Positions 34,501 to 42,783 of a stretch of 64,000 nt of DNA are shown here, in pieces. Location: the NCBI GenBank assembly GCA_963740605.1, contig CAVUFC010000017.1:42544-106543 (forward strand), in the 5' to 3' direction. Position 1 is the stretch's first letter. Every line of letters starts with the position of its first letter. Source of the DNA: DASSUW01 sp963740605 (GTDB taxonomy: Bacteria; Actinomycetota; Thermoleophilia; Solirubrobacterales; Solirubrobacteraceae). The notes beneath the pieces are model-generated. The model saw only the letters and a list, made by a program, of their open reading frames with translations. It made no database searches and had not been told where the DNA came from. The translations under genes were made by a program, and so were the position numbers.

Positions 34501-34859
34501 CAGGTCAGTCCGATCATGCGGCGGAGGCGCTCGCCGCCGCCGGCAACGAGTTCGCAGGCCCGCTGTGGCTGCCGGCCACCGCATGGTTCGCCGAGGCCGC
34601 GGCGCGGCTGGGTGACACGACGACGTGCACCGACTTGTTCGCACGGCTCGAACCGCATGCCGGCCGGCTGGTCCAGGCCGGCTTCGGCGGCTGCTGGGGC
34701 GCGGTCGACCGCTTCCTGGGGCTGCTCTCCGCGGCGGTGGGCCGGCGCGACGAGGCATTGCGGCACTTCGACGCCGCGCTCGCGCAGCACATGGCGATCG
34801 GCGCCGACACGCTCGCGCGCCGCACACGGCGCGATCGCGACCGGCTGTCCGCCGGCTGA
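31518..34859 (+). CDS. SARP/BTAD-type regulator with AAA-like ATPase and TPR region
   Basis: 1113 aa from ATG 31518; ATG 31479 and an earlier GTG are alternatives with no better ribosome site. Residues 1-95: winged-helix DNA-binding domain (LPGRQGRLIFAYLVINRGRP, WQDELPT). Residues 95-245: bacterial transcriptional activation domain (LELEPYRESGYGLLMEAL). Residues about 275-560: P-loop ATPase with LLTGEPGIGKTRLAARF (Walker A near 300) and LLLLLEDLHWADKPT (Walker B near 410). The rest is TPR-like helical repeats. Such proteins activate antibiotic and pigment clusters. Its position between the two arms suggests it is the pathway-specific activator. Confidence 0.85.
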   Translation: MRIQLCGNLAVEVGGRDRLDALPGRQGRLIFAYLVINRGRPVRRDELIEVVWQDELPTAPAASLSSLLTGVRRVVGQTGLSGRSSLTLTLPRDAWIDVETARAATHSAEAALAAGDASTALDRARAALALTRRPVLPELQGEWVELLRTELAQLRCDQLETATRAALALGEPATAERLARNVVELEPYRESGYGLLMEALVLGGNVAEALLVFEHVRVLLRDELGVPPARALTALHERLLGHGDMQLSKPTPLPPVLPLPTLVDRSERRTFVARASELERLRKRWAHARRGEGELVLLTGEPGIGKTRLAARFAAEVHAGGGTVLYGRADEETVVPFQPFVEALRHLVAHVDPSELDPLLAPRLEQLRPLLPEIGGGAALPATGDSDRYSLFESAAALLDRVARHRPLLLLLEDLHWADKPTLLLLRQVVRQAEAAPMMVLATYSDAAVARATSLQRVLADLRREHVIERVWLRGLDRDDTAALVESRAGDALDVRCVERLQEYTAGNPFFIEETIRSGGRGPVAAPPCSEVVGVPDGVREMLLLRIERLTPATVEVVTLASVLGREFSLQVLQRLTGRDADDVLAGLEEAATAGLIVEDPEQVGRFAFCHELVRDTIYGHLAASRRRLLHLRAGEALEAVRAQVAGPAAELAHQFFLARHGGGLERAVAYGIEAGEQAARAQAYEDAAGHFERALTALDVESRDDDGETRTRCWLALGAVRWQGGEPGARDAYLAAAAIAQRRGDSAALVAAVLGAGGRFYVHAGPDPAYVALLDEALAASNRLKPAVRARILARLAEALPDGARRCETGAEAVAVARESGDAATLASALLSRHATLLHARHLAERLALGEEAVATADRHGLRESAALARHWLIYDDIECGNRERAQNTHMELERLAHALHQPLFRHSSLAWRGVCAQLDGRLEEAERLAREGLRLAERAGARDARAHFTAQLLPVLREQGRLPELLPDLRRLSAEGSQVLAWSAVLPLAFLDAGQSDHAAEALAAAGNEFAGPLWLPATAWFAEAAARLGDTTTCTDLFARLEPHAGRLVQAGFGGCWGAVDRFLGLLSAAVGRRDEALRHFDAALAQHMAIGADTLARRTRRDRDRLSAG

Positions 34860-34893
34860 GTATCAGCGACGGTGGTGGCTCCTCTGCCACCAC

Positions 34894-35337
34894 ATGATCA
34901 CCATCGAGGACCCCAAGCCGGCAGAGCGTGAGGCGACCCGCGCCCCGGTCGGCAACGTGAGCGTCGGCGTCGACCTGGTCGAGGTCCGACGCGTGGCCAC
35001 CCTCGCCGCGCAGCCGAACGGCCTGGCCGGCGTCATGACCGCGCGCGAGAGCGACTACTGCCGCGGGCGTGCTCGGCCCGCGGAGCACCTCGCCGGTCGC
35101 TTTGCCGCCAAGGAGGCCGTCCTGAAAGCCCTCGGCACCGGCCTTGCCGAGGGCATCCGCTGGACCGATGTCGAGATCCTCAAGGATCACGGGGGCCGAC
35201 CCTACATCGTGCTCCACGAGGCAGCGGCCGCGCTGGCCGCCGACCGCGGCCTCCACCGGCTCGACGTGTCGCTGTCCCACACCAGCGACCTCGCCATCGC
35301 CCAGGCCGTCGCGCTCTGGGCCCATTCATCCATCTGA
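34894..35337 (+). CDS. AcpS-type 4'-phosphopantetheinyl transferase
   Basis: 147 aa from ATG 34894. Motifs of AcpS-type enzymes: GVDLVEVRRVATL (metal-binding Asp27), AGRFAAKEAVLKALG (Lys/Glu near 73-74), and VSLSHT at the C-terminal end. It transfers the pantetheine arm of CoA to the serine of an acyl carrier protein, presumably S41 of the cluster ACP. It starts 35 bp after the BTAD regulator and leads the minimal-PKS operon. A dedicated AcpS-type enzyme in a type II cluster is uncommon. Confidence 0.9.
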   Translation: MITIEDPKPAEREATRAPVGNVSVGVDLVEVRRVATLAAQPNGLAGVMTARESDYCRGRARPAEHLAGRFAAKEAVLKALGTGLAEGIRWTDVEILKDHGGRPYIVLHEAAAALAADRGLHRLDVSLSHTSDLAIAQAVALWAHSSI

Positions 35338-35356
35338 CTCCCCGCGAGGTATTCCG

Positions 35357-35764
35357 ATGTCCCCCGCTCCCCGCATCCGCTCGGTCCATGACGTCCCTCC
35401 CGATCGCCGCCGCGGCGGCGAGGTGCGCGTCCTCTTGAGCCCGCGGACCGTCGAATCGACGTCCGGCTTCATGGGCACCGCTGCGCTCGGCGCTGGCGAG
35501 CGGATCGCCGAGCACCTGCATCCGTACTCCGAGGAGTTCCTGTACCTGGTGGCGGGTGCGGTCACCGCCGAGCTCGACGGCGTCCCGCATTCCTTGGGCC
35601 AGGGCGACGGGCTGCTGATACCGCCGGGCATCCGCCACCGGCTCATCAACAGCGGGCCTGACGACGCCACGCTCGTCTTCCACCTCGGACCGCTCGCACC
35701 GCGCCCAGATCTCGGCCACGTCGACACGGAGACCGACGGCGGGCCCGGCTCGGTGCCCGCATGA
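35357..35764 (+). CDS. Cupin-domain protein (WhiE ORFII-like)
   Basis: 135 aa from ATG 35357. A single cupin: AGERIAEHLHPYSEEFLYLV (motif 1 with His/His/Glu metal ligands), LDGVPHSLGQGDGLLIPPGI, then RHRLINSGPDDATLVFHLG (motif 2 with His). Spore-pigment clusters carry a cupin directly before the ketosynthase, as here; it is thought to act in oxygenation or cyclisation. Its stop overlaps the KS-alpha start (ATGA). Confidence 0.85.
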   Translation: MSPAPRIRSVHDVPPDRRRGGEVRVLLSPRTVESTSGFMGTAALGAGERIAEHLHPYSEEFLYLVAGAVTAELDGVPHSLGQGDGLLIPPGIRHRLINSGPDDATLVFHLGPLAPRPDLGHVDTETDGGPGSVPA

Positions 35765-37026
35765 GGCGCACGGCCCTCACCGGCATCGGCGTGGTGGCGC
35801 CCGGCGGCACAACCCGCGAGACGTTCTGGGAGCTGCTGACAGCCGGGCGGACCGCCACGCGCCGGATCAGCTTCTTCGACCCGTCCGGCTTCCGCTCGCA
35901 GATCGCCGCGGAGTGCGACTTCGACCCCACCGCGTCGGGGCTGTCGTTCGCCGACACCGAACGCATGGACCGGTATGTGCAGTTCGCCGTCGCCGCCGCG
36001 CACGAGGCCATCGCCGATAGCGGACTCGACCTCGATGGCGGTGACCGCGAGCGCGTGGGTGTCGCGCTCGGCTCGGCCGTGGGCGGCACGACACGGCTCG
36101 AGGCCGACTACGTCGCGGTCAGCGACCACGGCAGCGAGTGGCTCGTGGATCCGGCCCGCGCCCAGCCGTACCTGTACGAGGCCCTCGTGCCGAGCTCGCT
36201 GGCCGGCGAGATCGCCGCGCGCTTCGGCGTGAACGGCCCCGGGGTCGTCGTCTCCACCGGCTGCACGTCCGGAATCGATGCCGTCGGGTACGGGCACCAG
36301 CTTGTCCAGGACGGCGACGCCGACGTCGTGATCGCGGGCGCCTCGGAGTCGGGCATCTCGCCGATCACGATGGCGTGCTTCGATCCCATCCGGGCGACGT
36401 CGGCGCGCAACGACGAGCCCGCGTCCGCGTCGCGGCCGTTCGACGACACGCGCGACGGGTTCGTCATGGGCGAGGGCGGTGCCGTGCTCGTCCTGGAGGA
36501 ACTCTCGCACGCGCGCGCGCGAGGCGCGCGCGTGTATTGCGAGGTCACCGGCTACGCAAGCCGCGGCAACGCCTTCCACATGACCGGGCTGCGGCCGGAT
36601 GGCCTCGAAATGGCGGAGGCGATCATGGACGCTCTCCGCCAGGGCGCGACGGCGCCTGCAGACGTCGACTACGTCAACGCCCACGGCTCGGGCACGCGTC
36701 AGAACGACGTCCACGAGACCGCTGCGCTCAAGCGGGCGCTGGGCGCGCACGCCCACCGCGTGCCGGTCAGCTCGATCAAGTCGATGGTCGGCCATTCGCT
36801 GGGCGCGATCGGCGCAATCGAGATCGCCGCGAGCGCATTGGCGATCGAGCACGGCATCGCGCCGCCGACCGCCAACCTCAATACACCGGACCCGGCCTGC
36901 GACCTCGACTATGTCCCGCGGACCGCGCGGGCGCTGCCGATCGATGTCGCGCTCTGCACCGGCAGCGGCTTCGGCGGCTTCCAGTCGGCGATTGTGCTCG
37001 CCCGGCGCGAGGAGGCGGTGGCATGA
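35761..37026 (+). CDS. Type II PKS ketosynthase alpha
   Basis: 421 aa, normal length. The Cys-His-His triad is intact: C168 in VSTGCTSGIDAVG, H308 in NAHGSGTRQND, H345 in SIKSMVGHSLGAIG. It condenses malonyl units on the ACP to build the poly-beta-ketone chain together with the chain-length factor encoded next. Start and stop overlap the neighbours (ATGA at both ends), giving equimolar translation. FabF is the nearest alternative, but the paired CLF and aromatase rule for a polyketide system. Confidence 0.95.
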   Translation: MRRTALTGIGVVAPGGTTRETFWELLTAGRTATRRISFFDPSGFRSQIAAECDFDPTASGLSFADTERMDRYVQFAVAAAHEAIADSGLDLDGGDRERVGVALGSAVGGTTRLEADYVAVSDHGSEWLVDPARAQPYLYEALVPSSLAGEIAARFGVNGPGVVVSTGCTSGIDAVGYGHQLVQDGDADVVIAGASESGISPITMACFDPIRATSARNDEPASASRPFDDTRDGFVMGEGGAVLVLEELSHARARGARVYCEVTGYASRGNAFHMTGLRPDGLEMAEAIMDALRQGATAPADVDYVNAHGSGTRQNDVHETAALKRALGAHAHRVPVSSIKSMVGHSLGAIGAIEIAASALAIEHGIAPPTANLNTPDPACDLDYVPRTARALPIDVALCTGSGFGGFQSAIVLARREEAVA

Positions 37027-38273
37027 TCACCAGCCTTCCCGACACTACGCGCCGCGCGGTGGTCACCGGCCTCGGCGTCGTGGCGCCGACCGGCGTGGGC
37101 ACCGCGGCGTGGTGGTCGGCGACGCTCGCCGGGCAGCCTGGAATTGGCGCGATCTCGCGCTTCGACGCGTCGCGCTACGCGACGCGGTTCGCCGGCGAAG
37201 TCACGCAATTCGACGCGGCAGACCACCTCGACCGGCGGCTGATCGTCCAGACCGACCGCTGGACGTGGATGGGCCTCGCCGCGGCAGAGATGGCCTTCGC
37301 CGACGCGCGCTTCGACCCCGGCGCGCACGACCCGTACGCGATGAGCGCGATCACCGCCAGCTCGTCCGGCGGGAACGAGTTCGGGCAGGTCGAGATCCAG
37401 AAGCTGTGGGGGCAGGGACCCCAATGGGTGGGCGCCTACCAGTCGATCGCCTGGTTCTACGCCGCGACGACGGGACAGATCTCGATCCGCCACGGGCTCA
37501 AGGGGCATTCCGGGGTCGTCGCGACCGAGAGCGCCGGCGGCCTGGACGCGCTCGCTCAGTCACGCCGCGCGCTGCGCCGCGGCATGGACGCAGTGGTGAG
37601 CGGCGGCCTGGAGGCCCCGCTATGCCCGTACGCGTTGTGCTGCCAGCTCACCGGCGGCCTGCTCAGCACGAGCGGTTCGCCGACCGCCTACCGGCCGTTC
37701 GACGAGCGCGCCGACGGCCACCTGCCGGGCGAGGGAGGCGCGATCGTGCTCGTCGAGGCCTTGGAGTCGGCGCGCCGCCGCGACGTGTACGTATACGGCG
37801 AGATCGCCGGCTACGGCGCCACGCACGACGGCCGCCTGCCGGGCGACGGACCCGCCGACGGTGCGCAGCTCGCGCGGGCTATCCGCCTGGCGCTCGACGA
37901 CGCGCAGCTCGGGCCCGACGATGTCGACGTCGTGTTCGCCGACGGCGCCGGCACTCCCGCCGCCGACGCCGCCGAGGCGGCGGCGCTGCACGCGGCGCTC
38001 GGAACCCGCGCTGGCAGCGTCCCAGTCACGGTCCCGAAAACGATGACGGGACGGACCTACGCGGGCGGTGCGGCGCTCGACGTCGCCGCGGCGCTGCTGA
38101 GCCTGCGCGAAGGGCGCATCCCGCCGACGATCAACCTCGAGCGCCCGGTTGCCGCCCACGGGCTGCGACTGGTCCGTGACCGCACCGAGTCGGCGGACCT
38201 GCGCACAGCGCTCGTCGTCGCCCGCGGCTACGGCGGCTTCAACAGCGCCCTCGTTCTGCGGCGCGACATCTGA
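37023..38273 (+). CDS. Type II PKS chain-length factor (KS-beta)
   Basis: 416 aa. It is homologous to KS-alpha but the active cysteine is missing: the site reads VVATESAGGLDAL, with Ser170 where KS has Cys and typical chain-length factors have Gln (AEQAGG). The His positions are also lost (FADGAGTPAAD; KTMTGRTYAG). These proteins pair with KS-alpha and set chain length and priming. The Ser variant is worth noting. It is coupled to KS-alpha by ATGA. Confidence 0.93.
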   Translation: MITSLPDTTRRAVVTGLGVVAPTGVGTAAWWSATLAGQPGIGAISRFDASRYATRFAGEVTQFDAADHLDRRLIVQTDRWTWMGLAAAEMAFADARFDPGAHDPYAMSAITASSSGGNEFGQVEIQKLWGQGPQWVGAYQSIAWFYAATTGQISIRHGLKGHSGVVATESAGGLDALAQSRRALRRGMDAVVSGGLEAPLCPYALCCQLTGGLLSTSGSPTAYRPFDERADGHLPGEGGAIVLVEALESARRRDVYVYGEIAGYGATHDGRLPGDGPADGAQLARAIRLALDDAQLGPDDVDVVFADGAGTPAADAAEAAALHAALGTRAGSVPVTVPKTMTGRTYAGGAALDVAAALLSLREGRIPPTINLERPVAAHGLRLVRDRTESADLRTALVVARGYGGFNSALVLRRDI

Positions 38274-38301
38274 CCTCGTCCACCCACCCACAAGGAGACC
38301 C

Positions 38302-38565
38302 ATGTCCACACCACTGTTCACCCACGCCGACGTCAAACGGATCCTCGTCGAGCGCATCGGCCTCGGCGAGGCGGACGTCCCCGACGACGGCGACGTGGCG
38401 TTCGCCGACCTCGGGCTCGACTCGCTCGCGATCGTCGAGCTCCAGCTCGCCGTCCAGCAGATCTACGGATTCACGATCCCCGACGAGGACGCCGGCGCGA
38501 TCCGCACGACCGCCGAGGCGATCGCGTACGTCAACGAGCGGCTCGCAACTCCGGAGGTGGTCTGA
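38302..38565 (+). CDS. Acyl carrier protein
   Basis: 87 aa from ATG 38302, with AAGGAG seven bases upstream. The phosphopantetheine site is S41 in DLGLDSLAIVELQ. Acidic throughout (VPDDGDVAF, IPDEDAG), as expected. It carries the growing chain between KS/CLF, acyltransferase and cyclases. It lies 28 bp after the CLF and two bases before the aromatase start. Confidence 0.95.
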   Translation: MSTPLFTHADVKRILVERIGLGEADVPDDGDVAFADLGLDSLAIVELQLAVQQIYGFTIPDEDAGAIRTTAEAIAYVNERLATPEVV

Positions 38566-38567
38566 CC

Positions 38568-39020
38568 ATGGCGGGACGGACCGACAACGCGATCATCATC
38601 GACGCTCCGCTCGAGTACGTCTGGGACACGATGAACGACGTCGAGCGGTGGCCCGAGCTGTTCACCGAGTACGCGGCCGCCGAGATCCTCGAGCGCGAGG
38701 GCGACACGGTGCGCTTCCGGCTCACGACAAATCCGGACCCGGAGCACAACGGCCAGGTCTGGAGCTGGGTGTCCGAGCGCATCGTCGATGCCACGACACA
38801 TACCTCCCACTCGCAGCGGATCGAGACCGGGCCGTTCGAGTACATGCGCATCGACTGGTCGTTCGCCGCCGTCGCCGGCGGCACGGAGATGCGCTGGCGT
38901 CAGGACTTCGCCATGAAGCCCGACGCCCCGGCGGATGACGCCGGCGCGGAAGAGTACCTGAACCGCAACACGCGCGTCCAGATGCGGGTGCTCAAGGAGC
39001 GCCTGGAGACGGCCGCCTGA
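38568..39020 (+). CDS. Monodomain aromatase/cyclase (SRPBCC, TcmN/WhiE ORFVI type)
   Basis: 150 aa. START-like helix-grip fold: TDNAIIIDAPLEYVWDTMND, WPELFTEYAAAEILEREGD, VRFRLTTNPD, QVWSWVSERIVD, GPFEYMRIDWSF, MRWRQDFAMKP, LNRNTRVQMRVL. The order and wording match single-domain aromatase/cyclases of tetracenomycin/R1128/whiE-type pathways, which fold the ACP-bound chain and aromatise the first ring (C7-C12 or C9-C14). It ends just before a strong bidirectional terminator. Confidence 0.95.
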   Translation: MAGRTDNAIIIDAPLEYVWDTMNDVERWPELFTEYAAAEILEREGDTVRFRLTTNPDPEHNGQVWSWVSERIVDATTHTSHSQRIETGPFEYMRIDWSFAAVAGGTEMRWRQDFAMKPDAPADDAGAEEYLNRNTRVQMRVLKERLETAA

Positions 39021-39027
39021 GCGGGTC

Positions 39028-39067
39028 GCGGGCGGCCCCGGACCTGGGGAGGACCGGGGCCGCCCGC
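39028..39067. terminator. Bidirectional terminator between aromatase and TcmI-like genes
   Basis: A perfect 14-bp stem (GCGGGCGGCCCCGG paired with CCGGGGCCGCCCGC) with a 12-base loop, between two convergent stop codons (39020 and 39071). Confidence 0.85.
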
Positions 39068-39070
39068 GCT

Positions 39071-39394
39071 TCAGGCGTCCCAGCTGTAGAACTGGGCCGC
39101 CATGGCGTCCGCGGGGGAGCGCCAGGTCGCGGGGTCGTACGGCTCGATGTACGCGTCGAGCTTCGCGCTGAGCTCGCGGAACAGCGGGTGTTCGCGCACG
39201 CGCGCGACGGACTCGCCGGGCTCGCCCTCGAACTCCACGACGTGCACATAGACGTCGCCGAGCGCGAACAGGCTGCGATGCCTGACGCCGGCGAGTGCCG
39301 GCAGCTCGGTGCCGTCGGATTCGGCGAACAGCTCCGCGACCTTCTCACGAGCGCCGGGCCTGATTCGGGCCACGATCACGCAGCGGTGGGTCAT
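39071..39394 (-). CDS. TcmI-family type II polyketide cyclase
   Basis: 107 aa from ATG 39394. Ferredoxin-like fold of the TcmI family: CVIVARIRPGAREKVAELFA, LAGVRHRSLFALGDVYVHVV, REHPLFRELSAKLDAYIEPY, then TWRSPADAMAAQFYSW. TcmI closes a later ring of tetracenomycin; WhiE ORFVII is a homologue. It is transcribed against the PKS arm, so it has its own promoter in the 104-bp divergent gap before the universal-stress gene. Confidence 0.9.
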   Translation of the reverse strand: MTHRCVIVARIRPGAREKVAELFAESDGTELPALAGVRHRSLFALGDVYVHVVEFEGEPGESVARVREHPLFRELSAKLDAYIEPYDPATWRSPADAMAAQFYSWDA

Positions 39395-39498
39395 CGGTCG
39401 TCCTCTCTCGAGTGGGTTGGCCTGCTGATGAGGCGTCGGACGACCGTCAGATACGGCCGCGTGTATCAACGCCCGTTCGAGCGGCTCCTGCCCCCACC

Positions 39499-39948
39499 AT
39501 GCATACCGCTCCCCGAAGCATCCTCGTCGGCGTCGGCCCGAACACCGGCTCGCAGACGCTGATCGCCGCCACCGCGCTCGCCCGTCGCGAGCACGCCCGC
39601 CTCACTGTCCTCGCTGCGGTCGTCGAGCCGACTGTGCTGTTCTGGGCATCGCCCATCACGCTGCCGTACGACCCGCGCGCCGCGGCTGCGGAGGAGTGCG
39701 AGAGTCGCCTGCGCGCCGCGATTGCAGGCATCCCTCCCGACCTGCCGGTCACCGCGCTGCTCCGGCGCCAGCGGGCGTCCCGCGCGCTGCTCGCCGAGCT
39801 GCGCACGGGTGGACATGATCTCGTGGTCGTCGGGCCGGGGCGGGTGGCGCGAGCTCTGCGCCGGCGCGGGGCGCCCGTGCTCGTCGTCGGCGGCGCGACC
39901 TCGCCGACTCGCGCGCTGCCTGACATCGCCGTCGCAGCGGGGGCATGA
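39499..39948 (+). CDS. Universal stress protein (UspA) domain
   Basis: 149 aa from ATG 39499. N-terminal SILVGVGPNTGSQTLIAATA, then RREHARLTVLAAV and the C-terminal DLVVVGPGRVARALRRRGAP / VLVVGG. The nucleotide-binding G-2x-G-9x-G(S/T) element is only partly present. USP proteins bind ATP or small ligands; placement at the start of an operon with an ABM oxygenase and the acyltransferase is unusual. ATGA overlap with the next gene. Confidence 0.75.
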   Translation: MHTAPRSILVGVGPNTGSQTLIAATALARREHARLTVLAAVVEPTVLFWASPITLPYDPRAAAAEECESRLRAAIAGIPPDLPVTALLRRQRASRALLAELRTGGHDLVVVGPGRVARALRRRGAPVLVVGGATSPTRALPDIAVAAGA

Positions 39949-40262
39949 CCATGAGCAAGGGCCGGGTGGTCTTCCTGATCGAGCTGCGGCCGGGCGCCGA
40001 GGAGGCGTTCCTCGCCGCGTATGAGCAGATCCGGCACGAGGTCGCGGACGGCGTGCGCGGCCACCTCGCCGACCAGGTCTGCCGACTGCGCGACGACGCC
40101 CATCAGTGGCTGATTACCAGCGAGTGGGAGCGGCTCGAGGATTTCCTCGCGTGGGAGCGCAGCGACGGCCACCGCGAGCTCGCACGGCCGCTGCGCGAGT
40201 GCATCGCACGCGCCCGCTCGCTCAAGTTCGACGTGGTCGAGGAGACCCGCTCGGGCACATGA
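39945..40262 (+). CDS. Antibiotic-biosynthesis-monooxygenase (ABM) domain protein
   Basis: 105 aa from ATG 39945 or ATG 39951. Ferredoxin-like fold: GRVVFLIELRPGAEEAFLAA, YEQIRHEVA, CRLRDDAHQWLITSEWERLE, then FLAWERSDGHRELARPLREC. Such cofactor-free oxygenases turn anthrones into quinones, as in ActVA-Orf6 and TcmH. ATGA couplings on both sides place it with the acyltransferase. Confidence 0.85.
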   Translation: MTMSKGRVVFLIELRPGAEEAFLAAYEQIRHEVADGVRGHLADQVCRLRDDAHQWLITSEWERLEDFLAWERSDGHRELARPLRECIARARSLKFDVVEETRSGT

Positions 40263-41209
40263 GCCACCTGGCAATCCTCTTCCCTGGGCAGGGCGCGCAG
40301 CGGCCGGGCATGGGCGCAGCGCTGCGCGCGACCGACCCCGACGTGCTCGGCGCCCACCTGCAGCGCGGCGCGGATGCCTCAGGGCTGCCGCTCGACCGGC
40401 TTTGCGCCGAGGGGCCGGCGGCTGCGCTCGTGCCCACCGAGGTCGCGCAGCCGGCGCTGTTCGCCGTGTCGCTCGCTCTGGCCGACGTCGCGCGCGAGTT
40501 AGGCGTGCGCCCGCGCGCGTTCGCGGGCCACAGCCTCGGCGAGTACACGGCCGCCGTCGCCGCGGACGCGTTGTCCGCCGCCGACGGTGCGGCGCTGGTC
40601 GCCGAGCGCGGACGGCTGATGGCAAACGCACAGCGCGAGCGCCCGGGAGCGATGGCGGCCGTGCTCGGCCTGCCGCCCTCGGCGGTGCAGGAGCTGTGCA
40701 CGCGAGCCGCAGGCCGGGACACGCTCGTCGTGGCCAACTTCAACGCCCCCGCGCAGACAGTGGTAGCCGGCGACGATGTGGCGATCGAGCGGCTGCTCGA
40801 CGTGGTCCGCGAGCGGGACGGCGCACGCGGGGTCCGGCTGCCTGTCGGCGCCGCGTTCCACAGCCCGCTCATGCGGCCGGCGCAGGAACGCGTGGCATCG
40901 GTCACGGCACGGCTCGAGTGGCACTCACCGCTGGCACCGCTGGCAAGCAACGCGTCCGCCGAGCTCGTGGGCGATGCCGCTGGCGTCCGCGCGGCCCTCG
41001 TGGATCAGATCGCCGCGCCCGTCCAGTGGGTCGACTGCGTGCAGGCGCTGATCGCGGCCGGCTGCCGGCACTTCCTCCAGCTCGGGCCGGGTGCCGTGCT
41101 CGCCGGCCTCGTTCGCCAGATCGCGCCGGGCACGGACGTCGCCACCGCCGAGTCGCGCGACGAGATCAAGGCGTTCGTCGCCGCCCGCCCGCACCTGCTC
41201 GCCGGATGA
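40259..41209 (+). CDS. Malonyl-CoA:ACP transacylase (FabD-like)
   Basis: 316 aa. Catalytic S92 in AGHSLGEYTAAV, N-terminal LFPGQGAQRPGMG, the CoA-binding arginine region LVAERGRLMAN, and active H201 in GAAFHSPLM. It should load malonyl units on the cluster ACP. Most type II PKS clusters borrow this activity from fatty-acid synthesis, so a dedicated copy is a notable feature. Start overlaps the ABM stop (ATGA). Confidence 0.92.
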   Translation: MSHLAILFPGQGAQRPGMGAALRATDPDVLGAHLQRGADASGLPLDRLCAEGPAAALVPTEVAQPALFAVSLALADVARELGVRPRAFAGHSLGEYTAAVAADALSAADGAALVAERGRLMANAQRERPGAMAAVLGLPPSAVQELCTRAAGRDTLVVANFNAPAQTVVAGDDVAIERLLDVVRERDGARGVRLPVGAAFHSPLMRPAQERVASVTARLEWHSPLAPLASNASAELVGDAAGVRAALVDQIAAPVQWVDCVQALIAAGCRHFLQLGPGAVLAGLVRQIAPGTDVATAESRDEIKAFVAARPHLLAG

Positions 41210-41275
41210 AGTCGTGTATCACGCCGCCGCCCGCAAGCTCATAAGCGCACCGACCACGACCACCAAGGACCAGCC

Positions 41276-42775
41276 GTGACGGACAGCTCCCTCGATCTCA
41301 CCCGCGTCGCCGACGCGCACATCGTGCCCGGCGGCGCCATGGCCCGTGATCCCCTGCGTGCCCTTCGCCCGCTCGAGCGCCTGCGACTGCTGGGCGACGA
41401 GGGCTCGCTGCAGGTGATCCGCTCGGAGGTCGTCTCCGAGCGCATGGGCGACAAGGCCCGGTCCGGCGATGGCGTCGTCGGCGGCTCGCTGCGGATCGCC
41501 GGCCGCCCGGTGTTCTGCTTCGTCCAGGACGCCACGTTCGCCGCCGGGTCGCTCGGCGCCCAGCACGCCGACACGATCGTGCGCGTGCAGCGGTTGGCAC
41601 GTCAGGCGCGCGTGCCGGTGATCGGCTTCATCGAATCCGGCGGCGCCCGCATGCAGGAGGGCCTCGCCGCCCTCGACGGGTACGCCCGCATCTTCTCCGG
41701 GCACGTCGCCTTGTCGGGCCAGGTTCCGCAGATCTCCGTCGTGACCGGCACCTCGGCCGGCGGGGGGAGCTACTCGCCGGCCTTGACCGACTTCGTCGTC
41801 ATGACGGGCGCCGCCAGCATGTTCCTCACCGGGCCTGCGGTGGTGCGCGAGGTCACGGGCGAGGACGTCTCCACGCGCGACCTCGGCGGCCCTGAGGTGC
41901 ACAGCCGCAACGGGGTCTGCCAGTTCGGGGTCGCGACCGACATCGACGCGATCTTCCTCGTGCGCCAGCTGCTCACCTACCTGCCCGGCAGCGCGTGGGA
42001 CAGCCCGCCGACGAGCGCACCCGCCGAGCCCGCGGGCCCCGACCCGGGTGGCGTCGTACCGCTCGAGGGTCGCCGCTCCTATGACGTGCGAGCGCCGATC
42101 GACGGCATCGTCGACGCCGAGTCCTGGCTCGAGTGCTCGCCCGACTGGGCGCCCAACCTCGTCACCGGCTTCGCGCGGATCGACGGCCAGCCGGTGGGCG
42201 TGATCGCAAACCAGCCGCGCCACCTGGGCGGCGTCATGGACGCCGACGCGTCTCAGAAGGGCTCGCGCTTCGTGCGCACGTGCAACGCCTTCGGCATCCC
42301 GCTGGTCGTGCTCGTCGACACGCCCGGGTTCCTGCCCGGATCGCGCCAGGAGGGGATGGGCGTGATCCGGCACGGCGCCAAGCTCCTGCACGCGTTCGCC
42401 GAGGCGACCGTGCCGCGCTTCACCGTGGTGCTGCGAAAGGCGTTCGGCGGCGCCTACATCACCATGAACTCCAAGGACCTGGGCGCCGACCTGGTGCTCG
42501 CATGGTCGCGTGCGGAGCTCGGCATCATGGGCGCCGAGCAGGCCGTGGGCGTGGTCCACCGGCGCGCACTCGCGGCCGCCGACGACCCTGCCGGTGAGCG
42601 CCGGCGCCTGGCCGACGCGTACGCCGCCGAGCATCTCACCGCCCAGGCGGCAGCCCGCGTCGGCGCGATCGACGAGGTAATCCGCCCGGGCGAGACGCGC
42701 GAGCGCCTCAAGTGGGCGCTGTCGACGATCACACGCGTCCGCGAGCCCGGCGCCGTCCGGAACATCCCGCTGTGA
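41276..42775 (+). CDS. Acyl-CoA carboxylase carboxyltransferase (beta) subunit
   Basis: 499 aa from GTG 41276 (AAGGAC upstream). Carboxyltransferase N half: GDKARSGDGVVGGSLRIAGR, ARVPVIGFIESGGARMQEG, TGTSAGGGSYSPALTDFVVM. C half: GVIANQPRHLGGVMDADASQ, GIPLVVLVDTPGFLPGSRQE, RKAFGGAYITMNSKDLGAD. It probably makes malonyl-CoA from acetyl-CoA using a biotin-carboxylase subunit encoded elsewhere. It is the supply gene of the cluster, 66 bp after the transacylase. Confidence 0.92.
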   Translation: MTDSSLDLTRVADAHIVPGGAMARDPLRALRPLERLRLLGDEGSLQVIRSEVVSERMGDKARSGDGVVGGSLRIAGRPVFCFVQDATFAAGSLGAQHADTIVRVQRLARQARVPVIGFIESGGARMQEGLAALDGYARIFSGHVALSGQVPQISVVTGTSAGGGSYSPALTDFVVMTGAASMFLTGPAVVREVTGEDVSTRDLGGPEVHSRNGVCQFGVATDIDAIFLVRQLLTYLPGSAWDSPPTSAPAEPAGPDPGGVVPLEGRRSYDVRAPIDGIVDAESWLECSPDWAPNLVTGFARIDGQPVGVIANQPRHLGGVMDADASQKGSRFVRTCNAFGIPLVVLVDTPGFLPGSRQEGMGVIRHGAKLLHAFAEATVPRFTVVLRKAFGGAYITMNSKDLGADLVLAWSRAELGIMGAEQAVGVVHRRALAAADDPAGERRRLADAYAAEHLTAQAAARVGAIDEVIRPGETRERLKWALSTITRVREPGAVRNIPL

Positions 42776-42783
42776 GGCTCCCG

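Noticed and set aside
35761..38273. Reading the KS pair as FabF-type fatty-acid or aryl-polyene genes
   Set aside because: The second protein lacks the active cysteine like a CLF, and the adjoining aromatase, TcmI-like cyclase, cupin and SchA/CurD genes are specific to aromatic polyketides.
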